40,379 nt of DNA from Parasitella parasitica (GCA_025201805.1 MU619271.1:66679-107057), one strand, 5' to 3'. Positions 1 to 10,326 are shown, counted from the first letter of the stretch. Notes: generated by a model from the sequence alone, not told the origin. Numbers and translations: made by a program.

Positions 1-239
1 TGCTCTATACTAAACATTATGAATGAATTCTTCAGGATGAGTTTATATATAGCGATAACCAATAATGCTGATGAAGGTCAGCGTTATATAGGCCTTCATA
101 GCAAGGTAAATTCGCCTTGCACAACTAGGCTTAAACTTTGTAATCATATATGTGTTTATGTGATTTTATCAATTTGCATACAAAAGGTCCCACCGCCGAT
201 TTGATTGTCTTTTTACCCCATTACTGGACGGCTGCTTTG
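1..239 (+). repeat. Dispersed repeat, segment A, copy 1 (truncated by inversion)
   Basis: This segment matches 7519-7756 in direct orientation with only scattered substitutions; both begin TGCTCTATACTAAACATTAT and end in GCTTTG. In the other copy the sequence runs straight on into segment D (7757). Here it stops at 239 and continues with retroelement sequence. The left end is cut by the window edge, so the full unit is probably longer. I see no convincing coding frame; the 61-codon frame at 19-204 is not supported by anything else. The family identity is unknown. Confidence 0.85.
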
Positions 240-558
240 TGGCAGCTCCTAGTTTGGATATAGATCGCCACATTGACGATAGGTCAGAAGTTTAAGCAAA
301 CAAACATCCTACCTCCATCTCTATTCCAACGACTGTCAGACATAACACCATCCCTCCGCATTCAACTCAGGCTTCGCTCAGTTATCTTAGTGTTATTGCA
401 AGACAGATGATCAAACTCAATTGACTTCCCACAAGGCAAGCGCAAATTTGGACAATCAAACCAAACCAATGCAATTACCGAAAGATCAAAGAAAAATAGG
501 CTTTAGAAAACCTAGCGTATTAAATCTAAAACTGACGTCGACTTTGAGTGGGGAAGAA

Positions 559-747
559 TGTCGGCTTTTACATCTCAATTTCAACATTGACAATAACATT
601 CAAATGGATTTGTATAAAGACTTTTAGAAGCCAGGACCAGAGCAATCCTGGCTTCCTTTTTCAATCATCAATAAAGACCCTACGTTCTCCGTGATATAAT
701 CACTTGCAGTCTCTTTATTTAATTGCCTTTGGAAATAATCGTTATCA
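559..747 (+). repeat. LTR (3' LTR of the Gypsy element, now inverted)
   Basis: About 189 bp running TG...CA, directly preceded by a polypurine tract, as expected for a 3' LTR read on this strand. It matches 5669-5864 in inverse orientation with few substitutions and one 5-bp indel. It contains a TATA-like TATAAAG (611-617), a perfect 10-bp hairpin GAAGCCAGGA/TCCTGGCTTC (627-636 and 646-655, 9-nt loop) and AATAAAGA shortly after it (polyadenylation-like). The exact ends are inferred from the TG/CA rule and from where the two copies stop matching. Confidence 0.75.
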
Positions 748-766
748 AATGACTCTTAGTATGTAC

Positions 767-831
767 GAATGAAGGCCCTCCCTTGACTGTTGACATGCTA
801 TTTTAGGCAATTCTTAATATTGTTTGTATGT
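767..831 (-). repeat. Dispersed repeat, segment D, copy 1 (inverted)
   Basis: Reverse complement of this stretch matches 7757-7820. In the intact copy D follows A directly (GCTTTG|ACATATAAAC). Here its start is at 831 and reads on the opposite strand, next to the LTR. This segment and the LTR were flipped together (breakpoints 239/240 and 831/832). Confidence 0.8.
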
Positions 832-894
832 CAATCTCTGGGTATACATTACTAGGAGTGAAATCATTTTTGATACTTTCACGGGTTTGCCTAC

Positions 895-3703
895 TTAATC
901 TTTTTTTACTTTTTTCCAATATTGAATAATAAATTCGGAATCAGTGTAATCATTCGCCTTTACTCTCGAATTGTGTCCCTTGTCATAGTTTTTCCATTTT
1001 ACAAGATATTCGCGATTTTGAGGATCTCCACTGTCTTGGATAATGGCTTCGACCTCAAACAGCTCGCTCTTGAGAATGGTTTCCTCTTGGTTTATTGCTT
1101 TTAGCTCTGAAGCCACGTAGTTACGGGACATTAGCATGCCTTCTTCGTCACGCAAGATATATGCGCCACCGTCGTTTTGTCTGATCACTTGGTTTTAGGC
1201 CAATGTACGACGGTGCAAATGCGTTTGATTTCTGTAGGATTTTATGCATCACGTATGTGCCTGGTTTAAAGGTGACTTGAACATTTTTCTGATCAGTTTT
1301 ACCATTTAACTTCTCAGTGTAACGTTCGTGCTGCTCTGCGATTGCTGGGAATAGTCGGTACGCTTCAGAAGCTCGTCATTTGCTATATAACGCTTACTCT
1401 GCTACTTGCCGTCAATATCATAATAATTGATTGGAGCGTTCATATTGCGAGCATACATCAGCGAGAATGGGGAGCTTTGTAACTTCTTCGAAATTTTGTT
1501 GTTTATCATCAGTGCGCAGATGGGTAAATAATTGTGCCAATCCTCAATATTTCCATTGAGTAATTTTGCTAACGTTTTCTTTACAGTACCCACGTATCTT
1601 TCAGCGACACCGTTTTCTTGCGGGTGGTATTGAGTAGCATAGCGTTTTTCAATTTGCATGGATTGAAACAACATCGTATGCGATTGGTTCGACCACTCTG
1701 CACCATGGTCTGACACTACGAAAAACCTGGGCAGACCATGCCAAAGGCATCAATCATCGCAGCAGCAACGCTCTTAGCCGTCTTGTCAACTATAGGTTTT
1801 AAAACGACAAATCGGGTACAAACGTCAATCATTACTAATAAGTATGTGTACAGGTTGGAGTTTGACATGAAAGGGCCTGCTAGGTCCATTACGTATCCAT
1901 CGCCGGGAAGGTAACTATACACGGAGCGTGTGAGGTAAATATCCTTTTTTTTTTAATGTTGAATTTAACACATAGTGCACAGCCACTCACAACATCAATT
2001 GCATCCTGTAGTAGTCCTGGCCAATTCATGTTTTGGTTTCTTATAGATTTAACAATATTGTCAGCACCAAAATGACCACTCTCGTGGTGAATCTCATTCA
2101 GTAAAGTTTTTCTACCGGGTTCAGGCACAAATATACAAATTTGCTCACTATATTCATGAGCATTTTGGATGAGTGCAACAATTTTAATTGAGGTGTTGTT
2201 GGTAAAAAGCTCAACATATCTTGGTCGGTAGGAGTAATTTCAGTTGCCTGATGTATTGGCAAATGTAAATCCTTTGCGCTGTTTGTATGATTTAGATTTA
2301 CTATCCCTATCTCTCCATTCAGAAGAATCAGCGAAGTAGTATAAGCATGAGAGGAAGCCAGGCAATACACTTTAAAAAACCGCTCAGATGGCGAATTTTA
2401 AACGTATGTCTTAGAAACGTGTCAAAGTAATCGACAAAGTGTTCATTGATGGGTGTTTGGGTGAACAGAAATGTTAAACTACAATGGTTGGAATAGAGGA
2501 TAAACTGTTTGCCAAAGAGGAAGTCATCGTAAAGCTTCAGGGCCATAGGAATGGTAGTGAGCTCTCGACGTTGTACGTGCTAGTTTTGTTTGCTCTTGGA
2601 TAAGCTACAGCTGTGAAAGACAATATAACGGATCTTTGTGATAGTAATGGGTGCGTCACTATGCTGATAATTACTGGTTTAAGTATATTGCAGCTCCTTG
2701 AATAGACAAGTGCCTAAATCATGATCACTGGCATCCACAGCTACAATCAAAGGTAATTATAGATAGTGTCACAACCATGTTTTAATTCTGGCGTCCATTG
2801 AATAGGTACTGAATCGCCAATACTGCGGAGGGCATCCTAGCGCCAAGTCAGCTTACTAGCCATGGGGCAGTGGTCGCGCATTAGGTAAACATGGCAAGGC
2901 ATGATTTGAGTGCTTTTGGATGTTGAGTGTATGACACGTTGCAGATATTTCTTAATCGTTTAGTGCAAATGCTACGACCTTGACGGCTAATTGTTTGGCC
3001 CAGCACCACAATGGCTGTCTTGGCCATATGAGCTTTTGCCATGTTCTTAAGATAAGTTTGATTTCGGTTAGGGGATTGGTGATGATGCTTAATTGGTTTG
3101 CATATAGTTCCATATCATCAATGAATTATACAATAAACGTCATAGATACATGTCAAAAGGGTTGGTCACCTAGGATATCGTCAAGTAAGCGACTCCAGGC
3201 GCTGCCAATAAAATAATCCTGTAAGGGCAGGAGGCAAAGCAGTATGCAGTATTACGGTGCTGGAAACTCGTTTTGACCTGATCTGACAAATTCAGGTACG
3301 CGGTTGCAACGTCAATACAAGTTTATATTGCAGCACCTGTTGCCTGTTTGAAGATCTCGGAAGGCAATTTTATGCTATAATTGTCCAGACTCGAGGGCAT
3401 TAAAATGCTGTTGAGTTCTCGGAATTAGAGCCAGAGGATGAGGACATAGTTCCCCTGACATCAATAGCCTGATTTTGGTTAATGGCAGGTTCAATGGCTT
3501 TCATCCGTCGTGCATCCTCACTCTCCGACCAGCGTTAGATATGTTAGTATGTGTTTCTCATCGACTACGGCATCGTCATACAGAATTTCATTATCAAAGG
3601 CGACGCTTGCTAATGTAATGCCCAGTTCTGAGAAGATATCACACCCGCAGAGCAAGTATTCACCAGTTCCTAATTTATTCATGATGAAAAAAGAATGATG
3701 CAC
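895..3703 (-). pseudogene. Pol remnant: protease, RT, RNase H, integrase, chromodomain
   Basis: Pieces of pol lie in several frames. About 3703-3518 is a retropepsin C-terminal piece (YLLCGCDIFSELGI resembles the ILGxDI strand). The RT active-site box reads FIDDM (3111-3125), directly preceded by a TAA codon (3126-3128). RNase H pieces (VAVDASDHDLG near 2740; 2546-2328) carry further stops. The integrase HHCC zinc region (HHESGHFG ... CALC) is at 2128-1889. The catalytic core is split: first Asp in VMDLAGPF (frame 1922-1716), then SDHGAEW and HPQENGVAER (frame 1716-1402), so all three D,D,E residues survive. A 10-T run (1945-1954) and a one-base shift near 1720-1732 separate the frames. The chromodomain (YLVKWKNYD) is at 1188-895, with an Arg at the usual third aromatic position. 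Confidence 0.85.
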
Positions 3704-3744
3704 ATGACAACCATTATATTTAATATGGATTTTGATTTAGTACG

Positions 3745-5571
3745 TCATTTGTAATGCTTAAATATACACAAAAGATTGCCATATTTACCATTATTGTCAG
3801 ATGATGGGACATCGAGGTCATCCATTGAGCTTTCATCAAGGAATTCAGCCATGTCATCATCGTCAGCAAGAGGATTAATCTGGCTCAGAATCTTCATAAT
3901 ATTCTTAGCGCGATCATTCAATTGTTCGGTAAAAGATTTACGTCTAACTGCAAACGTACCAGTGCAATTTATGTTGGCAGGCTGTCCTATGCCCTTTTCA
4001 GCGTTTTGTCGCGCATATTGGAAAGCAATGCGTTCTGGACAGAAATGACACGGGTAGAGCTTGACTTTTTCACAGTGAGTACACAGTGGTCCGGTCGAAA
4101 ACGGGGCAGTAGTGTTATGTCCCCTGCGATTTATTCGCTTGAAGGGGTGTGTCTTTGCCTCATCATTAGAAGCGGCTGGACCGACCGTCAGATTTTCAGA
4201 GCATCCACGTTTTCTGCCATTGGGATTCTTGGTCTGCTTTTCTACCTGGACTTGGTAACGCTCTAACAGATCACGATGCACGGAAGAAGAATGAACTTTC
4301 AGGAGTTCCATGATCGACTGCAAGTTTTCATGAGGTAATATAGCATCGCTTTTAACGGGAGGGCTGATATTACCTTGAGCTACCCGGATCGTGGGTAGCT
4401 GTTCTTTCAAATATGTTTTGACATACTCCTCTAAGGCAACAAAACACATGATTGCCATAAATACAGAATCGGGTAGTTGGGCTTTTGCCATCAGGATGGT
4501 AAAGCGTTGGAGGAATTCCATCAATGATTCATCAAACCTTTGGCGCAAGCCAATCAAGTCTGAAATATAGTCAAATCTAGTGTTTGTCCCCATATATTTT
4601 TTTAGCAGCTTTACGTTCATGTCATTCCAGGATCTGTAGGCCCTGCGGTTTTGTTTGATTTCATACCGGAACCAGTGTCTTGGCGACGCATCCATCGACG
4701 AAGCAAATGATTGACGCAATGCGACCTCCCAATGACGATTGATGTCATAATCATGGTACGCGAAAATAGATTCGAATTTTTCAATGAATTCTTTTACATT
4801 GAGAAAGGTAGCGACATTCTTTTTTGTGTCCGTAAGCTTCATTTGGTATGCTTGCATTTGATAATTGCAAGACTCGATGTTGAAGCTAGGAACTCTTTCC
4901 ATAGGAACGTTAAATCGTCTATTTTGGTTTGATCCTTTGGGTGCAGCAGCGTTGCGTTGAACAGGTCTGTCTTTATGAACTAAATCAGCACGGACTCCTT
5001 GCAACATGCCATCCATCACCTTAATCTTTTCAGTTAGCAATGAAACTTCTTGAAAAGAGTTAGGGTTATCCGATTCGATGAGATCCACTACTTGGTCACG
5101 CATGGTTTGGATCATAAGCTCATACTTCATCTCTTTAGCTCTCAAGCTTTTAAGTGTGATGTGGGCATACTTTGAGTCCATACTAGGCGAGGAGGATATG
5201 TTTACTGATGAAGAAGCCTCTACTTGTGGCCTTTCTATGCTCGTGTAGTTCACTTTGAACGAATTAGATGTTCCAATATCTTTAAGATTTTGAGCCTCGT
5301 TCAACTTAGTTTTGAGATCACCAACCATCGTTGGATTTTTATATTGTTGTGTACTATTATACTCATCTGTATGACCATCAGGTTCCTGAAGGTTTTTACC
5401 AACTTGCACGACCTCCAGATCATCCTCAAAGTCAGAGAGAAGGTTATCACGATTAGGGGCAGTATCAAAGTCCTTTTCATAGGATTGCGAGGAACTGTAT
5501 TCATCGCGAGTTTGATTTCGTGCCTTTTCGGTCACTTGGGAATCAGTGTGGTTATTCTTTTTTTCAGTCAT
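3745..5571 (-). CDS. Gag polyprotein of the Gypsy retrotransposon (intact frame)
   Basis: A 608-codon frame without interruption. In family terms Gag packages element RNA into cytoplasmic particles. Residues about 1-200 are acidic and Ser/Gln-rich and probably disordered. Residues about 235-400 look like a retrotransposon capsid (Retrotrans_gag) region, with spaced aromatic residues in a pattern such as WNDMNVKLL, then LRQRFDESLMEFLQRF. Near residue 500 there is CTHC-x8-CHFC, a possible zinc-binding pair that is not the usual CCHC knuckle. The C-terminus is acidic (DDDDMAEF). It starts 97 nt inside the LTR; the frame ends 42 nt before the protease remnant, which is in another frame. The open frame contrasts with the heavily damaged pol. 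It could be younger sequence, under constraint, or simply lucky. Confidence 0.8.
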   Translation of the reverse strand: MTEKKNNHTDSQVTEKARNQTRDEYSSSQSYEKDFDTAPNRDNLLSDFEDDLEVVQVGKNLQEPDGHTDEYNSTQQYKNPTMVGDLKTKLNEAQNLKDIGTSNSFKVNYTSIERPQVEASSSVNISSSPSMDSKYAHITLKSLRAKEMKYELMIQTMRDQVVDLIESDNPNSFQEVSLLTEKIKVMDGMLQGVRADLVHKDRPVQRNAAAPKGSNQNRRFNVPMERVPSFNIESCNYQMQAYQMKLTDTKKNVATFLNVKEFIEKFESIFAYHDYDINRHWEVALRQSFASSMDASPRHWFRYEIKQNRRAYRSWNDMNVKLLKKYMGTNTRFDYISDLIGLRQRFDESLMEFLQRFTILMAKAQLPDSVFMAIMCFVALEEYVKTYLKEQLPTIRVAQGNISPPVKSDAILPHENLQSIMELLKVHSSSVHRDLLERYQVQVEKQTKNPNGRKRGCSENLTVGPAASNDEAKTHPFKRINRRGHNTTAPFSTGPLCTHCEKVKLYPCHFCPERIAFQYARQNAEKGIGQPANINCTGTFAVRRKSFTEQLNDRAKNIMKILSQINPLADDDDMAEFLDESSMDDLDVPSSDNNGKYGNLLCIFKHYK

Positions 5572-5668
5572 TCGACTTTCAAAACGTAAATAATGGTTAT
5601 TTTTTTATCGTAAAGAACGAATCGTTCAAGAACGTTGATATTAAAAAAAATGAGAGTTATTTCAATAT

Positions 5669-5864
5669 AAATAACGATTAGTTCCAAAGACAATTAAATA
5701 AAGAGACTACAAGCGATTATATCACGGAGAACGTAGGGTCTTTATTAATTAAATGATTGAAAAAGGAAGCCAGGATTGCTCTGGTCCTGGCTTCTAAAAG
5801 TCTTTATACAAATCCATTTGAATGCCAGTGTCAATGTTGGAATTGAGATGAAATTTAGCCTCCA
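5669..5864 (-). repeat. LTR (5' LTR of the Gypsy element)
   Basis: Inverted partner of 559-747, in the orientation expected for a 5' LTR of the minus-strand element, with about 97 nt of leader before the gag start at 5571. The hairpin (5766-5775 and 5785-5794) and TATA-like sequence are conserved. Its outer end is TGGAGGC read on the minus strand; its inner end lacks the CA seen in the other copy, perhaps through mutation. A primer-binding site could not be assigned. Confidence 0.75.
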
Positions 5865-5882
5865 GTTAATAGGCAAAAACCG

Positions 5883-6290
5883 GCACATACAAATATGAAT
5901 GCATTCAGTCTTCTTTGTTTTCAGTTTAACAGGAGGAGCCGGATTAACAGTGATTTAGGAATAGCACCTCAACAGCACCACACCTATATTGTATATGCTG
6001 AAAAAACTCGAAAAATCTGAGGTCTGATTCATATTATCGATTCAGGACATCAATAAAAAGCAGGGTTTAGCATCCTGCAAATGATCATAGCAATAAAATT
6101 CAGAGTGAAGCCCTAGTGTGATTTCCTTTGATATAATACCATTCAGGGTAATTTAGTACGTTCAATATCAAGTGCATGATTAAAGATGGGAATATTTTTA
6201 TATTTAATTGTATCTATACATATTAAACTGTTTCTCATGAGAGGTATACCAATTGTTTGATCTCTAAGAACCCTCTTTTCGCAAGTATTA
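5883..6290 (+). repeat. Dispersed repeat, segment E, copy 1
   Basis: The sequence from GCACATAC onward matches 7821-8315 in direct orientation. The first 70 bp are clearly alike (CATGAATGCATTC, AGGAGGA(A/G)CCGGATT(T/A)ACAG). Similarity then decays to patches, including TCATGAGA... near 6236. This is the right-hand part of the A-D-E repeat that the Gypsy element interrupts. A weak 66-codon frame (6343-6143, minus) inside it is not supported as a gene. Confidence 0.65.
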
Positions 6291-6614
6291 CATCTTATTA
6301 CTCTATAATGGCTCACCATCACGTTCATGTTTGTCAATTCCAAAGTAGCGGTGACTAACTTTCGTTGACAATCACATTGACCTCACTCTGGCTGGTGCGT
6401 TTGTTCTGTTAGTTTTTGACAGGCATGGAAAATGGTGATTTATATGACATTGAGTTTATGTTAGGCAAAACTTTTACTTTATTAATTGATTGTTTGAATT
6501 GTATGAGTAGTGTTTTATTTTTATTTAAGATGTAAACCCTGTTGTTATTCATGCCAGAATATCAAAAGAAAAGAACGTATAGAGAATGACTGAATTTACC
6601 AGCATTATATTTGC

Positions 6615-6776
6615 TTAAAAGTGAGTAAAGTCCACAGCACAGGCGCCACCAAAGCAGTTACCAGAATCACATTCTGAGCTTGCAGAACAACCTTCTCCAG
6701 CACCTTTTGCTGCTACCAAGAGAGACAAGGATAAGACAACGAGAGAGATAGTATAAGCTTTGAGGTTGAGTTGCAT
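6615..6776 (-). CDS. Small secreted cysteine-rich peptide (53 aa)
   Basis: A single-exon ORF that starts ATGCAACTCAACC. Residues 1-23 form a clear signal peptide (MQLNLKAYTISLVVLSLSLL followed by VAA). The mature part begins near Lys24, is Gly-rich, and holds four Cys spaced C-x5-C-x4-C-x4-C (residues 30, 36, 41 and 46), then ends ACAVDFTHF. Even Cys number and regular spacing suggest two disulfides in a secreted peptide. A TATA-like TATAAATA lies 55-62 nt upstream of the start (6831-6838, minus strand). It is flanked by repeats on both sides, a common setting for small secreted or effector-like fungal genes. Function is unknown; effector, antimicrobial or cell-wall roles are only possibilities. 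The composition and signal peptide make a chance ORF unlikely. Confidence 0.72.
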   Translation of the reverse strand: MQLNLKAYTISLVVLSLSLLVAAKGAGEGCSASSECDSGNCFGGACAVDFTHF

Positions 6777-6830
6777 TTGTAAAATAAGGTAGTAGATAAT
6801 TAACTGTCTTGAAATCGAAAAAGAGCTCAG

Positions 6831-6838
6831 TATTTATA
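6831..6838 (-). promoter_or_regulatory. TATA-like box of the cysteine-rich peptide gene
   Basis: TATAAATA on the minus strand, 55-62 nt upstream of the ATG at 6776. Similar spacing is seen for the Kre9-like gene and the lactate dehydrogenase gene in this window. Confidence 0.5.
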
Positions 6839-7518
6839 CACTTCGATTCAAGGAGGACATACGTACCGTTTTATATTTCTTTATCTTCAGTTTTACTAGG
6901 CAAATTACATCAACAAAGAATACGTAAATCAAATGTGAAGCTTTTCTCCTATTTCGTTGCCATAGTAGTGGATTGATATCTTGTTTATACTTTTAATGTA
7001 GAGAGCAGTTCATAGCGTTTGAGCTGACAATATATGAGCAGTTTATGGGCAGTTCCTCAATGTATTAGTGCGAGGCAATTTGATCTTTGATAATCATCTC
7101 ATATGCAATTTAAAGAAAGGGTAGCGTCCATTTCATCATTGCTCTGTTGAAATGCAGGTTCATACAACGTGTTTAAATTGTACAATATCGTGCATTGTCT
7201 GCCATATTCTTACAGATGAGAAATATAGAGCTCCATATTTAATATCACGTATTTAAATTCATTCTTATAAGCAAAAGTAACAAAAACAAAAGTATGATTG
7301 CTGCTTCGAAATTAGCTAGTATGCGGATCCAAGAACGACAATAGCACGCTATTGCATCTTGGCTTATCTATTGAGATTCACTCATACCAATTAGTTGGAA
7401 CCGTCGTTACTGTAATTGCCACGATATACGTTAAAAGTGGGGCAAATCCTAGTTTTGACTTTTCAGGGGTTGATGTGTGGAAGATGCACAATAAAAACAT
7501 AGAAGCACATCCACGTTG
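6839..7518. other. Non-coding gap between the peptide gene and the second repeat copy
   Basis: About 680 bp, AT-rich. I see no coding frame, RNA gene or strong repeat. The part just before 7519 may belong to the same repeat as segment A, whose upstream part is cut off by the window start. Confidence 0.4.
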
Positions 7519-8315
7519 TGCTCTATACTAAACATTATGAATGAATTCTTCAGGATGAGTTTATATATAGCGATAACCAATAATGCTGATGAAGGTCAGC
7601 GTTATATAGGCCTCCATATCAAGGTAAATTCGCCTTGCACAACTAGGCCTAAACTTTGTGATCATATTGTGTTTATGTGATTTTATCAATTTGCACACAA
7701 AAGGTCCCGCCGCCGATTTGATTGTCTTTTCACCCCATTACTGGACGACTGCTTTGACATATAAACAATATTAGGAATTACCTAAAAAAGCATGCCAACA
7801 GTCAAGGGAGGACCTTGTTTGCACATACAAACATGAATGCATTCTGTTTTCTTTGTTCCCAGGTTATCAGGAGGAACCGGATTTACAGCAATGTAGGGAT
7901 ATCAACCCACGACCAAAATATAAGGCCTCAATTCTTTATTCTAAAAGCTTTCAGCAAAATCTGATATCTGATTCTCATTAATGTTAAAAAAAAATCTATC
8001 ACACGCATAAATTAACGCGAGTACTTTTGTTAATATGATTTAAATCTAGGAAACACTTAATATTTATATATAATATGCAAGTATTGGCAGTATACTTCCG
8101 TTTCGAACACCAAGAAAAAGCGGGATTTCAAGACAGAGCTCCAGAGTGGTTGATAGTCTTTGATATGTACAAAAACTGGAAGTAACTTCACATGAATAAA
8201 AGCGAGTTAAGATTGTTTAATGGGTAATTCTGCACATGCGCATTGAATTGATTTTCATGAGACATATCAAACATTCGATGATAAACAATCCTCTTCTATT
8301 TAGCAGGCCCTCCAA
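7519..8315 (+). repeat. Dispersed repeat A-D-E, uninterrupted copy
   Basis: A (7519-7756), D (7757-7820) and E (7821-about 8315) run on without a break. The junctions here show what the interrupted copy at 1-6290 looked like before the Gypsy insertion and the inversion. I found no terminal inverted repeats or coding capacity, so the class of the repeat is unknown. Confidence 0.75.
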
Positions 8316-8865
8316 AATTATATACAAATATGCTTTAAAAGTACTCGAACATAATCACTTGGTAGCTGAAAAGATTTGTCTCCTGGTAATGAGCATGACT
8401 TAACATCTAGGATGGCTCTTTTTACACAAAAAAAAAAAGAGCTGATTTTATACCGTATAAATACAATCATGTTTATTATGCAGCTCAAATTTGACTACAC
8501 CGATAATATCTGTGTCAAGTTTACTCTTATATTAGATTTGGAAGTAATCCATCTTCAAATGGCCAACTGCTAGTAAACATCAGCTTTTGTAGATTTTAAA
8601 AACCATCAAAATGGCCAAAGCGCTCTAGAGTGTCGAGATCTACTGCAGATTGCAACATAAAATAATCAAAGATATGATTTCTTCTTATATCGATCTCAAA
8701 TTCTTTTGCATTCTGTACTTTCGTTTAATAAAAGTATCATTACTGTATTTCTAATTGCTAGTATAGAGTTAGCCTACGTGAAGGTTCCACCATTGGCACT
8801 CAGACCAGTTTTATTTTTGCACAGGAATATTCTTTTGTTTTGAATCGTTTCTCTTTTTCAGTTCA
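8316..8865. other. Intergenic, upstream of the JmjC gene
   Basis: No supported gene. A 65-codon frame at 8376-8573 has no recognisable features and an A-rich start. CTCTTTTTCAG at 8851-8861, just before the chosen JmjC start, looks like a 3' splice site, so a 5' UTR exon or a further upstream coding exon is possible. Confidence 0.4.
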
Positions 8866-10326
8866 ATGCTATTACAATTTCAAAAATTCCAGGACTTGTA
8901 CGACGCTGTAGCTGAGCTGCTTGCAGAAAAAGCCAATAGAAAAGGTAACTAAGTTTGTTTAAATAAAAGTCAAGAGCTTAACAAAGGATGTACAGACCTC
9001 GAGGCTTGTGGACACTCTATCCATTATTTGTTTGAAACAACATTGGAGCAGACATTTGAAAGCACAGCATTAGAAGAGCTTTTGATAAAAGCCAAGGCGC
9101 TGACAGATTTTTGCAACGAAGCAGTACTACTATACCATTTTAAGGATGTACCTGTATATTGGCGCCGTATGATGGTGGATGCAGGTTTGTTAAAAGTGAT
9201 GATACAGTTGAAGGTCATCTTAGAGCAGCAGCAAATTGGATTCGAAGCACTGGAGCCTCAAGTCCAGTTAATCATCAGTGATTTAGACACATGCCTAGTT
9301 GTAAGTGGATGTCCAGGCCCTGATCGTCGCTTGCTGGCCAATATTATATTGGAAGAACTACAATATTGGCTCACAAATGGACGCTGTGGTGCTCAGCCTA
9401 TGTTTAAAAAAACCAAATTACTCAAGGAAGCTATAAATACGCTACCCATGCCAGAAATTAAGCATCCAATCAAACTATATACCGAGCCACCTAGCTTTGA
9501 ATGGTTCTTAGCACACTGTAATCAGCCATTGCCCACTCCTCTTATTATATCAAAAGGTGTGATTGACCACTGGCAAGCATTTGGCCAACACCCCTGGTCG
9601 TCAATGAATTATTTGAAATCCATAGCAGCAGACCGAGTGGTGCCTGTGGAGATTGGAAGCCAATATACAGATGCAAACTGGAGCCAGAAAATGATGCGAT
9701 TTTCAGATTTTATAAATCAGCATATTCTTCGACAGGATGGAGCACCCGCTTATCTAGCGCAGCATGATGTTTTTTATCAAATACCTCAGCTAGAAAAGGA
9801 TATAGTTGTGCCTGACTATTGCTACATTGAGCCTAAGCTAAGCGAACTGTACACAGCACGGCCCGACGATGTAATCAAAAATGCATGGTTTGGACCCAAA
9901 GGAACAGTGTCGCCGCTTCATCAGGACCCGTACCATAATTTACTTTGTCAGGTTGTTGGTAGCAAATATTTGAGACTAATTTCACCAGTGCAGAGTGATT
10001 TAGTGTATGCTCGGGAGGGATTAATGACCAACACAAGCCAAGTAAAAGATCTGCAAACTTTGTTGTAAACAGTGCACTTATGCAATTATTAGGTCGACAT
10101 TGCTGATATTGATTTCAATCGATTTCCTCGGTTTACAGATGTTGATTACGTTGACTGCATCCTACAAGAGGGGCAAGTACTGTACATACCCGTAAGTTGA
10201 CAAGCATATGTTTATGCAAATTAATAGCTATTTAACCATATTAACACACATATTGATAAACAGCCAAAATGGTGGCATTATGTAAAGTCGCTTGAAACAA
10301 GCTTCAGCGTAAGCCTGTGGTTTTGA
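8866..10326 (+). CDS. JmjC-domain dioxygenase, KDM8/JMJD5-like (431 aa, 4 exons)
   Basis: Exons 8866-8944, 8987-10041, 10093-10191 and 10264-10326. Family members are Fe(II)/2-oxoglutarate dioxygenases, reported as arginyl hydroxylases or histone-tail enzymes in the nucleus. The N-terminal 160 residues are helical. The JmjC part begins with PLIISKGVIDHW and contains VPVEIGSQYTD, the iron ligands in LHQDP (His338, Asp340) and the distal ligand in WWHYVKSLETSFSVSLWF (His416), which is nearly the C-terminus as in animal JMJD5. The last two exons are needed for the distal His; an unspliced frame would stop at 10068. Length matches the family. The start at 8866 is the first ATG after a possible 3' splice site, so the N-terminus is the least sure part. 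The gene converges on the next one, with 305 bp between stops. Confidence 0.9.

Larger units (their letters stand above)
240..5864 (-). mobile_element. Degenerate Ty3/Gypsy chromovirus-type LTR retrotransposon, nested in a repeat
   Basis: Read on the minus strand the order is LTR (5864-5669), leader, gag (5571-3745), protease remnant (about 3703-3518), RT and RNase H remnants (about 3400-2330), integrase (about 2130-1402) and a C-terminal chromodomain (about 1190-895). The domain order RT-RNaseH-IN-chromodomain is that of chromovirus Ty3/Gypsy elements. gag is uninterrupted, but pol has many stops and frameshifts, so the copy cannot be autonomous. The piece 240-831, which holds the 3' tail, a purine-rich tract (GAGTGGGGAAGAA, 546-558) and the second LTR (559-747), lies in the opposite orientation. 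Reversing 240-831 gives a normal element with parallel LTRs. A clean target-site duplication was not found, although the octamer G(T/C)ACATAC occurs at both edges (759-766 and 5883-5890). Confidence 0.85.

Noticed and set aside
421-627. 68-codon plus-strand frame
   Set aside because: It runs through the 3' tail, polypurine tract and start of the LTR; it has no domain and ends in the LTR.
4711-4932. Plus-strand frames opposite gag
   Set aside because: Antisense shadows of the gag frame, without motifs.
559-5864. Inverted repeats at both ends, suggesting a 5.3-kb DNA (TIR) transposon
   Set aside because: The interior encodes Gag, RT, integrase and a chromodomain, and one repeat is preceded by a polypurine tract. 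These are LTRs made antiparallel by a small inversion, not TIRs.
8376-8573. 65-codon frame upstream of the JmjC gene
   Set aside because: Contains a poly-A-derived Lys run, no motif and no supporting signals.
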